Assembly (NCBI GenBank): GCA_964616985.1
Contig: CAZTVF010000091.1
Coordinates: 1 to 21,514, forward strand
Direction: 5' to 3'
DNA length: 21,514 bases
Source: CAZTVF01 sp964616985
Lineage (GTDB): Bacteria; Planctomycetota; Phycisphaerae; SM23-33
Part shown: piece by piece, positions 1 to 7,670 of the stretch
Layout: each line of letters starts with the position of its first letter
Position numbering within the stretch: the first letter of the stretch is position 1
Translations under genes and position numbers: made by a program
The notes under the pieces: generated by a model
The model's database searches: none
The model's input: the letters and a program-made list of their open reading frames with translations, nothing else
Told to the model about the DNA's origin: nothing

Positions 1-906
<906 letters not shown>

Positions 907-980
907 GCTCCTTCTTGCCTGGTTTCCGCCGGGGGCGGATGTTGAAACCTTCTGGTCACACCGATCAATGGCTAGGGAAA

Positions 981-1002
981 CGCCCGCGAAAAAACGCGGG
1001 CG
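981..1002 (-). terminator. Hairpin between rpsU and hppA, possible terminator or attenuator
   Basis: A perfect 8-bp stem (CGCCCGCG / CGCGGGCG) encloses a six-base A loop (T loop on the minus strand). On the minus strand the stem is followed by TTTCCC, a short and weak T tract. It lies about 107 bases past the rpsU stop and 75 bases before the hppA start, so it could end or attenuate rpsU transcription before hppA. The weak T run keeps this tentative. Confidence 0.45.
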
Positions 1003-1108
1003 TGGATTCAGCCGACACCTTCTGCACTCATGGACTGAGCCGACGTCCATCGGGGGCGGGCCGGCTCGAAGAGTCGCGGCGGGCGAAAACGCCGCCGCGC
1101 GAGTACTG

Positions 1109-1291
1109 CTAGAAGCCAAAGGAGGTCCGCTTGATGCTCTTACGCATCCGGCGGCGCTTGCGCTCCGAGGGTTTCTCGTAGTAGCTGTTGCGCTTGATAT
1201 CCTTGGTCAAGCCTTCCTTCTCGCACATCTTCTTGAAGCGCTTGATCATCTGCTCGACGGACTCATTGCCTCTGGTTTTCACTTTAATCAT
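1109..1291 (-). CDS. rpsU: Small ribosomal subunit protein bS21
   Basis: A 60-residue basic protein of the 30S subunit, which in E. coli helps position the mRNA near the anti-Shine-Dalgarno region. It shows the family pattern: MIKVKTRGNESVEQ at the start, then the RFKKMCEKEGL helix, an YEKPSERKRRR segment and a very basic tail (RKSIKRTSFGF). The length is normal for bS21. The start is placed at the ATG at 1291 because family members begin with a short I/V-K-V strand. An in-frame TTG 45 bases upstream would add an unrelated extension. A sigma70-like promoter lies at 1363-1390. The next gene on the strand is hppA, with a hairpin between them. Confidence 0.95.
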   Translation of the reverse strand: MIKVKTRGNESVEQMIKRFKKMCEKEGLTKDIKRNSYYEKPSERKRRRMRKSIKRTSFGF

Positions 1292-1362
1292 ACGGAATTT
1301 CTCTTTAGGCCCTTTCCTGCTAACGTTGCCTGCCAACCTTTGCCGGTGGGCGGTGTCCTGTT

Positions 1363-1390
1363 ATCATATGAATCGGCCGCCCCACTTCAA
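1363..1390 (-). promoter_or_regulatory. Predicted sigma70-type promoter for rpsU
   Basis: Read on the minus strand, TTGAAG (1390-1385) is separated by 16 bases from TATGAT (1368-1363). Transcription would start near 1356, giving a leader of about 65 bases before the rpsU ATG. The motif resembles other promoters in this window, which also use a 16-base spacer. Confidence 0.6.
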
Positions 1391-1434
1391 GGCTTTTTTG
1401 AGGGGGTCGCCAAGATTTTGCCCCGCCCTCATGT

Positions 1435-1760
1435 GCGAATAACGCTGAATGGCCCGCGGGCCAGGCGGCATGAGGTCCTGCAGCCGGGCCGCCCCGCCCC
1501 CAACGCTGCCGCCGGCATGTGGGCGGCACGCCGTAGCGAGACGTCTCGCTGCGGGCGGGACGCGGATGAACGGGCCCGTGCGGTTCGCCTTTGGAGAACC
1601 GCGCGGCATCATGATATGATGTGCACCGGCCCCGAGAGAGGGGACGTGTGTGCGAGGCCCGGAAGAACGCCGGGCGGGTGGCGGGCCGTCTCAGACCGCC
1701 ACCAGGAACGCGGTGATGGCGGCGGCCTCGGAAGGCCGCCACCCTTCACACGCGGATGAT
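1435..1760. other. Hairpin-rich gene-free stretch
   Basis: The 560 bases between rpsU and the next plus-strand gene hold no convincing protein gene. Several strong dyads are visible: a 12-bp palindrome GGCCCGCGGGCC (1451-1462); a 16-bp palindrome AGCGAGACGTCTCGCT (1535-1550); an 11-bp stem including one G-U pair (1576-1586 with 1596-1606); an 8-bp stem GGTGGCGG / CCGCCACC (1677-1684 with 1696-1703); and the repeat unit at 1721-1740. I do not recognise RNase P RNA, tmRNA, SRP RNA or a tRNA. It may be a mosaic of repeats or a structured RNA. Confidence 0.5.
1719..1754. repeat. Interspersed palindromic repeat, GGCGGCCT-type unit (copy 1)
   Basis: The core is a perfect 8-bp stem, GGCGGCCT / AGGCCGCC, with a CGGA loop (1721-1740). 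It is followed by ACCC and, a few bases later, CACACGCG. The right arm at 18270-18296 carries the same core, the same ACCC, and CACACGCG just beyond it, so the two are copies of one element. A shorter relative lies at 15853-15878. No protein-coding role is seen. Confidence 0.75.
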
Positions 1761-1778
1761 CGAAAAACGCCCCGCCGC

Positions 1779-1806
1779 TTGACTCGCGGGCGGCAGGGTC
1801 TACAAT
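1779..1806 (+). promoter_or_regulatory. Predicted sigma70-type promoter for the exported FlgT-N-like protein
   Basis: TTGACT (1779-1784), a 16-base spacer, then TACAAT (1801-1806). Transcription would begin near 1813, about 40 bases before the ATG at 1852, which itself has an AGGAG site. It is a close match to consensus for a GC-rich genome. Confidence 0.68.
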
Positions 1807-1851
1807 CGATTGAATAACATGTCCGAATCGGGATTCCACAAGGAGAACCCA

Positions 1852-3021
1852 ATGGCTTACAAAGGTCTCGCAACGTGCTTCGTGATCGTCTGTGCCGTGC
1901 TCGCCGGCCCTGCCCTCGGCCAGGATGTCCGCGTCACCACCGACGAACAGGACAAGACGATCACCGTCACGGAGAAGGCCGCCGGCACGAACCTCAGCGC
2001 CAAGGACGCCGCCAAGGCGGCCGCCCTCCGCAAGGCCGTCGAGAACGCGTGCGGCACGTTCATCACCGCCAAGAGCAAGGCGCAGGACTACAAGCTCGTC
2101 TATGACAAGATCTTCACCAATGCCGTGGGCTACGTGAAGGAAATCAAGAGCGAGAAGTACAGCATCGACGCCGAATACACCACGGCCACGCTGACGGTGC
2201 TGGTCTCGACCCAGAAGTTCGAGAAGGACTGGTCGTCCATCGCCGCGACGCTCGACCAGGAAGGCAACCCGCGCGTGATCATCGTGATCAACGAGGGCAC
2301 GCTGTTCGCCACCACCACCACCCCCACCGGCAGCAGCGACGTGGTGCAGGGCAAGCTCGAAGACTTCTTCATCAATAAGGGCCTCAAGCTCATGGACCGC
2401 GAGACCGCCACCAAGGTCTCCGATCGCGATAAGGAACTCGCCGCCGTGAAAGACGACGCCGCCGAGCTGGCCGCCCTGGGCGCCCGCTTCAAGGCTGACG
2501 TCATCCTGGTCGGCAAGGCCACCGCGAAGTATTCCAAGACCATCAAGATCTCGGGGCAGGATTTCAACCAGTTCGTCGCGACGCTGTCGATCCGGGCGAT
2601 CCAGACCGACTCGGCCCGCGTGCTGGCCTCCAAGGCCTACGGGCCGGTGACGGTCAACACGCTCCAACTGGGCGGCGGCGCCGACAAGGCCCTGGCCAAA
2701 CTGGCCGAGGACAACCAGGAAGACCTGCTCAAGGCGATCGTCGAGGCGTGGCGCAAGCGGGCCAACGTCTCCCGCACCATCGAACTGAACATCTCCGGCA
2801 TGGACTACAACAGCTTCAAGACCTTCAAGAGCGAGGTGGCTGAACTCCGCGGCGTGCAGGCCATCAACCTCAAGGAAATCACCGAGTCCATCGCCAACGT
2901 CGACTTCGAATACGCCTACGACAACCAGCAGTTGGCCGACGTGCTGACCGAACTCAAGAAGGTCAAGCTCGAGGTGACCGAGATCACCCCCAACCGCATT
3001 AAGATGAAGGTTGTGAAGTAA
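1852..3021 (+). CDS. Exported protein with FlgT N-terminal-like domain
   Basis: 389 residues. A signal peptide is clear at residues 1-24 (MAYKGLATCFVIVCAVLAGP, then ALG before QD). Residues about 45-115 resemble the N-terminal domain of flagellar assembly protein FlgT and related periplasmic proteins: a helix of alternating Ala/Lys (KDAAKAAALRKAVENACG), then a YDKIFTNAVGYVKEIK segment leading into beta strands. Residues about 138-270 (NPRVIIVINEG, then a FKADVILVGKA segment) look like the curli-assembly/CsgG-type alpha/beta fold seen after that domain in other exported proteins. The remaining C-terminal part has no match that I recognise. The ATG at 1852 is chosen from AGGAG at 1841-1845 and the signal peptide. 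The gene appears monocistronic, with its own promoter upstream and a palindromic element downstream. No flagellar genes are nearby, so a flagellar role is not supported. Likely a periplasmic or envelope protein; exact function unknown. Confidence 0.75.
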   Translation: MAYKGLATCFVIVCAVLAGPALGQDVRVTTDEQDKTITVTEKAAGTNLSAKDAAKAAALRKAVENACGTFITAKSKAQDYKLVYDKIFTNAVGYVKEIKSEKYSIDAEYTTATLTVLVSTQKFEKDWSSIAATLDQEGNPRVIIVINEGTLFATTTTPTGSSDVVQGKLEDFFINKGLKLMDRETATKVSDRDKELAAVKDDAAELAALGARFKADVILVGKATAKYSKTIKISGQDFNQFVATLSIRAIQTDSARVLASKAYGPVTVNTLQLGGGADKALAKLAEDNQEDLLKAIVEAWRKRANVSRTIELNISGMDYNSFKTFKSEVAELRGVQAINLKEITESIANVDFEYAYDNQQLADVLTELKKVKLEVTEITPNRIKMKVVK

Positions 3022-3039
3022 GAGAAGAAGAAGAAAGAC

Positions 3040-3177
3040 AAATGCGAGCGGGATTTTAGGATGATTACCGGGATTACAGGGATTATCGGATTAGAAAAGA
3101 ACGAAGTCTTCTAATCCCTGAAATCCCAGAAATCATGCTAGAACCTGCCTGCCGGCAGGCAGGTCCCGTTCGCATTT
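3040..3177. repeat. Composite palindromic element with nested inverted repeats (MITE-like)
   Basis: The outer 14-bp inverted repeats match at 13 of 14 positions (AAATGCGAGCGGGA at 3040-3053; TCCCGTTCGCATTT at 3164-3177). Nested inside are 25-bp arms matching at 22 of 25 positions (3061-3085 and 3112-3136), built of GGGATTACAGGGATTA-type sequence. A 22-bp perfect palindrome at 3143-3164 (CCTGCC/GGCAGG type) abuts the right outer arm. The element fills the gap between two plus-strand genes and could also act as a transcription terminator for the upstream gene. It has no coding capacity. Confidence 0.75.
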
Positions 3178-3203
3178 CCTTTTGACAGACCAGACCCACG
3201 AAT

Positions 3204-3608
3204 ATGAGCCACCACCACCCCACCGCCTGCGACATCGACATCCGCGTGCGATACCCCGAGGTCGATGCCATGGGCGTCCTGCATCACAGCCGCTTCTGGG
3301 TCTACTTCGAGATGGGCCGCACCGAACTGCTGCGGCTGTGCGGAATCTCCTACCGCGATCTGGAGGCCAAGGGCGTCTTCTTCGTGGTGGCCAAGTGCGC
3401 CGCCCGCTACCTTGCGCCGGCTCGCTATGACGACGTGCTGGTGCTGAGCACGAAGATCTCGCGGATGGGCGCCGCCCGCATCGACCACGCCTACGAACTC
3501 AAACGCCAGGCCGACGGCGTGCTGCTCGCCACGGCCGAGACCACCATCGCCTGCGTCGACCGCAGCGGGCAGATCATCGCCATCCCGGACTTCATTCGCG
3601 GGGAGTGA
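3204..3608 (+). CDS. Hotdog-fold acyl-CoA thioesterase (YbgC / 4-hydroxybenzoyl-CoA thioesterase family)
   Basis: 134 residues, the normal length for this family. These cytoplasmic enzymes hydrolyse acyl- or aroyl-CoA thioesters and work as hotdog-fold oligomers. The diagnostic motif is present: RYPEVDAMGVLHHSRFWVYF (residues 16-35), with the catalytic Asp at residue 21 and conserved His at 28, followed by E-M-G-R-T-E-L-L-R of the long helix. The C-terminal strands (ATAETTIACVDRSGQIIAIP) also fit. The ATG at 3204 has no obvious Shine-Dalgarno site; a TTGACA lies at 3182-3187 but without a good -10. The gene follows the palindromic element. Its substrate cannot be told from the sequence, and no Tol-Pal genes are nearby, although YbgC is often found with them elsewhere. 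Confidence 0.88.
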   Translation: MSHHHPTACDIDIRVRYPEVDAMGVLHHSRFWVYFEMGRTELLRLCGISYRDLEAKGVFFVVAKCAARYLAPARYDDVLVLSTKISRMGAARIDHAYELKRQADGVLLATAETTIACVDRSGQIIAIPDFIRGE

Positions 3609-3722
3609 TGAGGACGCGGGCCGTGGGGAGTCGAACCAAAGACTTGATAGTCGCCGCCGACTTCGATACAAGCAGACTGTAAGAGTCGCACCCGGTTCGC
3701 AGGCATTTAGGAAAGGAATCCT

Positions 3723-4154
3723 ATGTCCGATAGACCCCTCCCGCCGAACTACTCCCTCCCGATCGTCGCGGCCAGCATCATCCTCGCCGGCGCCATGGTC
3801 TTCTCGGCCATCTTCCTGTCCAGCAAGCTGACCAGCCTCGCCCAGAGCGAACAAGTCCAGGTGGATGATGAGGACGATGACGCCAACGAGCCCGAAGGCC
3901 AGGACCGCGTCTCGGCCGCCCAGCAGCAGTTCATCGAGCAGATCGCCCCGCTGGCCAAGTACCTCCAGGACCTCAAGGTCCAATCCGTGCGGATCACGCA
4001 CAACGACAAGATGATGCGGATCGATTTCACCGGCAAGACCGCGGCCGGGAGACCCGCCGACAGCTACCACGTCGAACTCACCGAGGACGCCTCCGGCCGC
4101 TATCTCGGCGCCGTCACGATCGGCGGGGAGAAAGTCAATCTCGTCATCTATTGA
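3723..4154 (+). CDS. Small single-span membrane protein of unknown function
   Basis: 143 residues that I do not recognise. Residues 1-12 are short and polar. Residues 13-34 form one clear hydrophobic segment (LPIVAASIILAGAMVFSAIF). A linker with a strongly acidic patch follows (VDDEDDDANEPEG, about residues 47-59). The rest is a soluble C-terminal domain with mixed beta character (VRITHNDKMMRIDFTGKTA, then YHVELTEDASGRYLGAVTIGGEKVNLVIY) that ends abruptly at the last strand. The likely topology is a signal anchor with an extracytoplasmic C-terminal domain. AAGGAAT lies about 5-9 bases upstream of the ATG. The gene is 114 bases from the thioesterase and convergent with the PgeF gene. Confidence 0.7.
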   Translation: MSDRPLPPNYSLPIVAASIILAGAMVFSAIFLSSKLTSLAQSEQVQVDDEDDDANEPEGQDRVSAAQQQFIEQIAPLAKYLQDLKVQSVRITHNDKMMRIDFTGKTAAGRPADSYHVELTEDASGRYLGAVTIGGEKVNLVIY

Positions 4155-4201
4155 TGCGGTTGCCGTTGTACGAGTGAGGCGCTGACCTCCGTCACCCAAA
4201 G

Positions 4202-4222
4202 CCGGCCCACTGCGTGGGTCGG
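4202..4222. terminator. Hairpin between convergent genes, possible terminator
   Basis: CCGGCCCA / TGGGTCGG forms an 8-bp stem with one G-T(U) pair around a CTGCG loop. On the plus strand it is followed by TCTTCCCC, a poor T tract. It lies between the converging small membrane protein and pgeF genes, where a terminator would be expected. Confidence 0.45.
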
Positions 4223-4298
4223 TCTTCCCCGCGCGACACAAGACGGGACTATGCCGTCGTCACCGATTGCGTGCCTCTCCGGCGGCAACACTTCCCAG

Positions 4299-5051
4299 TC
4301 AATCGCCAGACTTCCGTGCGATCACCGCGGCGAAGCGTCCGGCCTTGTCGCCTTCGAGGCGGTAGCTGGGGAAGAGGTCGTTGCGGGTGATGGTGCAGAT
4401 GCCGGCGATGTGAACGTTCGCCTCGCACAGGCCCGAGCGGATCAACTGGTCGCGGTTGGCAGCCCAGAGATCGAAGTAGAGCTTGCGGCCGCGATGCTCG
4501 AAAAACGCGTCGCTGTGGGGGCCAACCGATGAGAGCATTTCCTCGCGCACCTCGGGGCCTACCTCGTACTTCTGCGGCCCGGCCGAGGGGCAGATGCAGG
4601 CGACGATCTCTTCGGGTCGGGCGGCGCAGTGGCGCCACATCGCGGCGATCAGGGCGACGGCGATCTGCTTGCACGTCCCCCGCCACGACGCGTGCGCCAC
4701 GCCCACGGCCGAGCCGCTGGTGTGGGCGGCCAGGATCAACGGGCAGTCGGCGCTGACGGCCATCAGGCCCACGCCGGCGGCCTCGGTCACCATGCCGTCG
4801 GCCTCGCCGGCCAGCCCGCCCGCGGCGACCTGCAGGATCGTGTTGCCATGCACCTGCTTGAGGAACGCCACGTCGGGCACGCCCATCGCGGCGGCGACCT
4901 GCCTGGCCGCGGCAGCGCGGTCGCTGATCAGCAGGTTCACGTCCAGCCCCTGCCGCGTCGTGACCAGATGACTCACCGCCAGCGACTTCATCGCCTCAAA
5001 CCGCCCCACCATCCATCCGTTGGGGTCTTGCGTGATGCCAAACTCATTCAT
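4299..5051 (-). CDS. pgeF: PgeF/YfiH-family laccase-domain protein (polyphenol oxidase family)
   Basis: 250 residues. The family has been tied to peptidoglycan editing (removing L-Ser wrongly placed in UDP-MurNAc), and purine nucleoside phosphorylase/adenosine deaminase activity is reported for relatives. The zinc and catalytic ligands are visible: His68 in QVHGN, Cys103 in ADCPLI and His120 in VGVAHASWRGTC, where most members read HAGWRG. The usual IGPCI motif is changed to CPSAGPQ (about residues 154-160), followed by KYEVGPEV. The start at 5051 is preferred because an in-frame TTG at 5090 would overlap the alcohol dehydrogenase gene; no strong ribosome site decides it. It is the last gene of the five-gene operon, 28 bases after the dehydrogenase. 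MurI in the same operon supports a cell-wall context. Confidence 0.87.
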   Translation of the reverse strand: MNEFGITQDPNGWMVGRFEAMKSLAVSHLVTTRQGLDVNLLISDRAAAARQVAAAMGVPDVAFLKQVHGNTILQVAAGGLAGEADGMVTEAAGVGLMAVSADCPLILAAHTSGSAVGVAHASWRGTCKQIAVALIAAMWRHCAARPEEIVACICPSAGPQKYEVGPEVREEMLSSVGPHSDAFFEHRGRKLYFDLWAANRDQLIRSGLCEANVHIAGICTITRNDLFPSYRLEGDKAGRFAAVIARKSGD

Positions 5052-5079
5052 ATCGATACTGTTCCATTCAACGTCCGTG

Positions 5080-6027
5080 CTACGGCGCAATCAATACCTT
5101 CATGTTCTTTCCGTCGCCGGCCGCGGCGATCGCCTCGGCCGCGTCGTCGAGCGGGAACCGCCGGCTGATGAGCGAGGCCACTTCGATGCTTCCCGACGCC
5201 AGCGCGGCGATGGCCTCGTCGAAGGGCCCGCACCGCGAGCCCACGACGGTGACCTCGTTAATCACCAGCGGCGCGAGGTTCAGCCGCCCGCCGCCGGCGA
5301 AAGTGCTCTTGAGCACGATCACGCCCCGCGGCTGCACGGCCCGCATGGCCAGCTCGAAGCCCGCCTCGCTGCCGGTGGCGTCCACGACCACGCGATATTG
5401 TCCATCGGCCTTGAACTGCTCCAGCGGGACGGTTTCGATGCCCGCGGCCGCCGCCAGCGCGAGCTTGGCCCCATGCTTGCCGACGAGCACGGGCGAGCCC
5501 ACGGTGGCCAGCACGCGGGCGGCCAGTTGGCCCAGCCTGCCGTCGCCGAGCACGGCCACGCGTTCGCCCGGCGCAAAGGTCACCTGGTGGAGCATCTGGA
5601 AGGCGGCGGCGAGCGGCTCGACGAAGACGGCCGCGTCGTCGCTCACGTGCGGTGGGATCTCATGGAGGTTGGCCAGGGGCACGGCGACGAAGTCGGCGAA
5701 GACGCCGCCTCGCTTGTCGATGCCCAGGACACCGCGGCGGCGGCAGTGATTGCCCAGGCCGCACCGGCAAAGCTCGCATTGGCCGCAGGGGCAGTTGATG
5801 TCGGCCGTGACGCGTTTGCCGCACCATCGGGCCGGCCCCTCGAGAACCTCGCCGACGAATTCGTGCCCCATCACGCCGACAAAGCCCATGTATCCCTTGA
5901 GGATCTCCAGGTCGGTCTTGCACACCCCGGCCAGGCGGACCGCGAGGAGGGCCTCGCCATCGGCGGGCACGGGACGCGGATGATCGCGTCGCAGCGACAG
6001 CGAGCCGTCGTAGACGAGGGCCCGCAT
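5080..6027 (-). CDS. Zinc-dependent medium-chain alcohol dehydrogenase family protein
   Basis: 315 residues, slightly short for a medium-chain dehydrogenase/reductase. The family oxidises alcohols or sugar alcohols using NAD(P)+. Catalytic zinc ligands are visible at Cys36 (GVCKTDLE) and His55-Glu56 (MGHEFVGEV). The structural zinc lobe is intact, with Cys81, Cys84, Cys87 and Cys95 in NCPCGQCELCRCGLGNHC. The nucleotide-binding fold follows as VAVLGDGRLGQLAA (around residues 158-171), and VEPLAAAFQ precedes it as in many sorbitol/threonine dehydrogenase relatives. The ATG shares one base with the stop of the upstream HEAT gene (TGATG), so translation is probably coupled. The substrate cannot be assigned. 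It is cytoplasmic, with no signal peptide. Confidence 0.9.
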   Translation of the reverse strand: MRALVYDGSLSLRRDHPRPVPADGEALLAVRLAGVCKTDLEILKGYMGFVGVMGHEFVGEVLEGPARWCGKRVTADINCPCGQCELCRCGLGNHCRRRGVLGIDKRGGVFADFVAVPLANLHEIPPHVSDDAAVFVEPLAAAFQMLHQVTFAPGERVAVLGDGRLGQLAARVLATVGSPVLVGKHGAKLALAAAAGIETVPLEQFKADGQYRVVVDATGSEAGFELAMRAVQPRGVIVLKSTFAGGGRLNLAPLVINEVTVVGSRCGPFDEAIAALASGSIEVASLISRRFPLDDAAEAIAAAGDGKNMKVLIAP

Positions 6028-6779
6028 CAGTCTCCCTTACCGCCTTGGGCGGCAGGCGAGGAGGCGGGCATGGAGGCCGGCGTGGGCGTGTTCTTCTTCG
6101 TCACGCCCATCCAGTCCCACCAGGGGCCCTTGTGCGGCGGGCCTTCGGGCAGCTTCGAAAGATCGACGCGGGCCCAGTCGTCGGGATCATTCCCCGCGTC
6201 GCAGCCGACGATCTCCACCAGCAGCCGGTGCGCCTCGTAGCGGACGACGAAGGCGGAATCGGCCATGCACTTGAGCATGACGGCGGCCACGTCGCGGCCG
6301 CGATAATTCGCCAGGGCCTTGATGCACGCCACCTTCACGTCGGGCGAGGGGTCGTCGACGGCGTGGCGGCACAGGGGCTCGACGGCGGACGTGCCATGCA
6401 CCACCGACTTGAGGGCCACGGCGGCGTCCCAGCGGACGGCGGGCGATTTGTCTTCGAGCGCCGCGATGATGTTCGGCAGATAGTTGGGCTCCCCGGCCAT
6501 GCCCAGGGCGCGGACAGCGGCGGAACGCACGGAGGCGTCGCGGTCGATCTCAAGGCGCAGGGCGTAGCCCTTGAGATGCGGCTCGCGGAGGCCCCAGGAC
6601 TTCTTGGACAGGCCCACGATGCCCTCTCGCCGCTTGTCGGCATCGTCGGGATCGAAGACCATCGCCACCAGTTTGGTGCCGCTGGTGCCGCCCAGCCAGG
6701 ACAGGTCGGACTCGCCGTTGGAGCAGCCTTTGCAGGCCAGCGTCGCCAGCGCCACCGCGATGATCATGCGTGTGTTCAT
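6027..6779 (-). CDS. HEAT-repeat protein with N-terminal export signal
   Basis: 250 residues. The start MNTRMIIAVALATLACKGC looks like a short export signal with cysteines at 16 and 19. It could be a lipoprotein, but the lipobox (TLAC) is not canonical. Residues about 85-200 hold at least three helical HEAT/PBS-type repeats with the usual pattern of DRDASVRSAAVRALGMAG, DKSPAVRWDAAVALKSVV and DPSPDVKVACIKALANY. Such repeats form a curved protein-binding scaffold. The tail is Pro/Ala/Ser rich and disordered. The ATG at 6779 overlaps the murI stop by four bases (ATGA), which fixes the start and implies translational coupling. Its partner is unknown; operon context suggests the cell envelope. Confidence 0.82.
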   Translation of the reverse strand: MNTRMIIAVALATLACKGCSNGESDLSWLGGTSGTKLVAMVFDPDDADKRREGIVGLSKKSWGLREPHLKGYALRLEIDRDASVRSAAVRALGMAGEPNYLPNIIAALEDKSPAVRWDAAVALKSVVHGTSAVEPLCRHAVDDPSPDVKVACIKALANYRGRDVAAVMLKCMADSAFVVRYEAHRLLVEIVGCDAGNDPDDWARVDLSKLPEGPPHKGPWWDWMGVTKKNTPTPASMPASSPAAQGGKGD

Positions 6780-7636
6780 GCCTTGCCAGTCCCGCCAAGG
6801 GCCTCGAGTTCTTCGGTGCCGATTTGTGTCACAGAGTCGATCTTCCTGCCGCCGAACCGCTCGCCGAGTTCCGCGAATCGCGGTGCGTTGTCCGTCGTGA
6901 AGCATTTCAGCGTGCCGCCCTCGCGCCGCGGGTTCTGCATTCCCGACGCCAGCAGCCGCCGCTGCACTTCCAGGGCCGCCGCCTGGCCGGAGTTCACCAG
7001 CTTCACCGCCGGGCCCATGAGCTTGCGCACCGAACCGGCCAGCAGCGGGTAGTGCGTGCAGCCCAGCACAAGCACGCCCGGGCGGATGCGCTGCAGATCG
7101 TGCAGGTACTTGCCCAGGGGCAGCATGACGATGGGGTCGTCCACGGGCCAGCCTTCCTCCACCAGCGGCACCAGCAGCGGGCAGGCTTGGGAATACACCT
7201 CGCGCTGCGGGTCCAGGGCCTTGATGGCCGCGGCGTAGGCGCCGCTGGCCACGGTGGCGGCCGTGCCGATCACCCCGATGGCCCCGTCGGTCGCGGCAAC
7301 CGCCGCCGCCGCGCCCGGGCGAATCACGTCCACCACCGGCACGGGGCAGTATTTTTCCAGGGCCTCAATGCCCGCCGCCGACGCGCTGTTGCACGCCACG
7401 ACGATCATCTTGGGAGAGAACTTCATCAGGAAGCCCGCGTCTTCCAGCGCGAAACGACGGATCGTATCGAGAGATTTCGTGCCGTACGGAACGCGGGCCG
7501 AATCGCCCAGGTAGCAGATGTCCTCGCCCGCCATGGCCGCGGCGAATTCGCGCACCACCGTCAGGCCACCCAGGCCCGAATCAAACACTCCGATGGGCCG
7601 CGAGGCCGCGCTTTGGTCAATCCGTGACACGCTCAA
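6776..7636 (-). CDS. murI: Glutamate racemase
   Basis: Converts L-glutamate to D-glutamate for peptidoglycan stem peptides; cytoplasmic and cofactor-independent. The two catalytic cysteines are present: Cys82 in VVACNSAS and Cys192 in VLGCTHYPLL. The N-terminal GVFDSGLGGLTV motif carries the conserved Asp19, and GDSARVPYG (residues 44-52) also fits. The length of about 286 residues is normal. The start is uncertain: a TTG at 7636 has GAAGGG seven bases upstream, and a GTG at 7630 is the alternative. The gene lies 34 bases after the glycosyltransferase gene, and its stop overlaps the next start as ATGA. Its presence argues that this organism makes peptidoglycan. Confidence 0.95.
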   Translation of the reverse strand: MSVSRIDQSAASRPIGVFDSGLGGLTVVREFAAAMAGEDICYLGDSARVPYGTKSLDTIRRFALEDAGFLMKFSPKMIVVACNSASAAGIEALEKYCPVPVVDVIRPGAAAAVAATDGAIGVIGTAATVASGAYAAAIKALDPQREVYSQACPLLVPLVEEGWPVDDPIVMLPLGKYLHDLQRIRPGVLVLGCTHYPLLAGSVRKLMGPAVKLVNSGQAAALEVQRRLLASGMQNPRREGGTLKCFTTDNAPRFAELGERFGGRKIDSVTQIGTEELEALGGTGKA

Positions 7637-7670
7637 CAGAGTACCCTTCGACGGCCGGCGAAGCAAGAAC

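Noticed and set aside
1292..1336. N-terminal extension of bS21 from an upstream TTG
   Set aside because: Family members start at the short strand found at the ATG at 1291; the extension has no family match.
1576..1760. RNase P RNA, tmRNA or SRP RNA in the hairpin-rich stretch
   Set aside because: None of their conserved cores (for example GAGGAAAGTCC of RNase P or a tmRNA tag frame) is seen on either strand.
1609..2667. Minus-strand open frame over the FlgT-N-like gene
   Set aside because: A shadow of the plus-strand gene, which has a promoter, AGGAG site and signal peptide.
3620..3710. tRNA-like words (GGAGTCGAACC, GCAGACTGTAAGAGTC, CGGTTCGCAGG) before the small membrane protein gene
   Set aside because: I could not fold a cloverleaf on either strand: the T-stem and 5-bp anticodon stem do not pair, and no acceptor stem closes. 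At best a decayed remnant.
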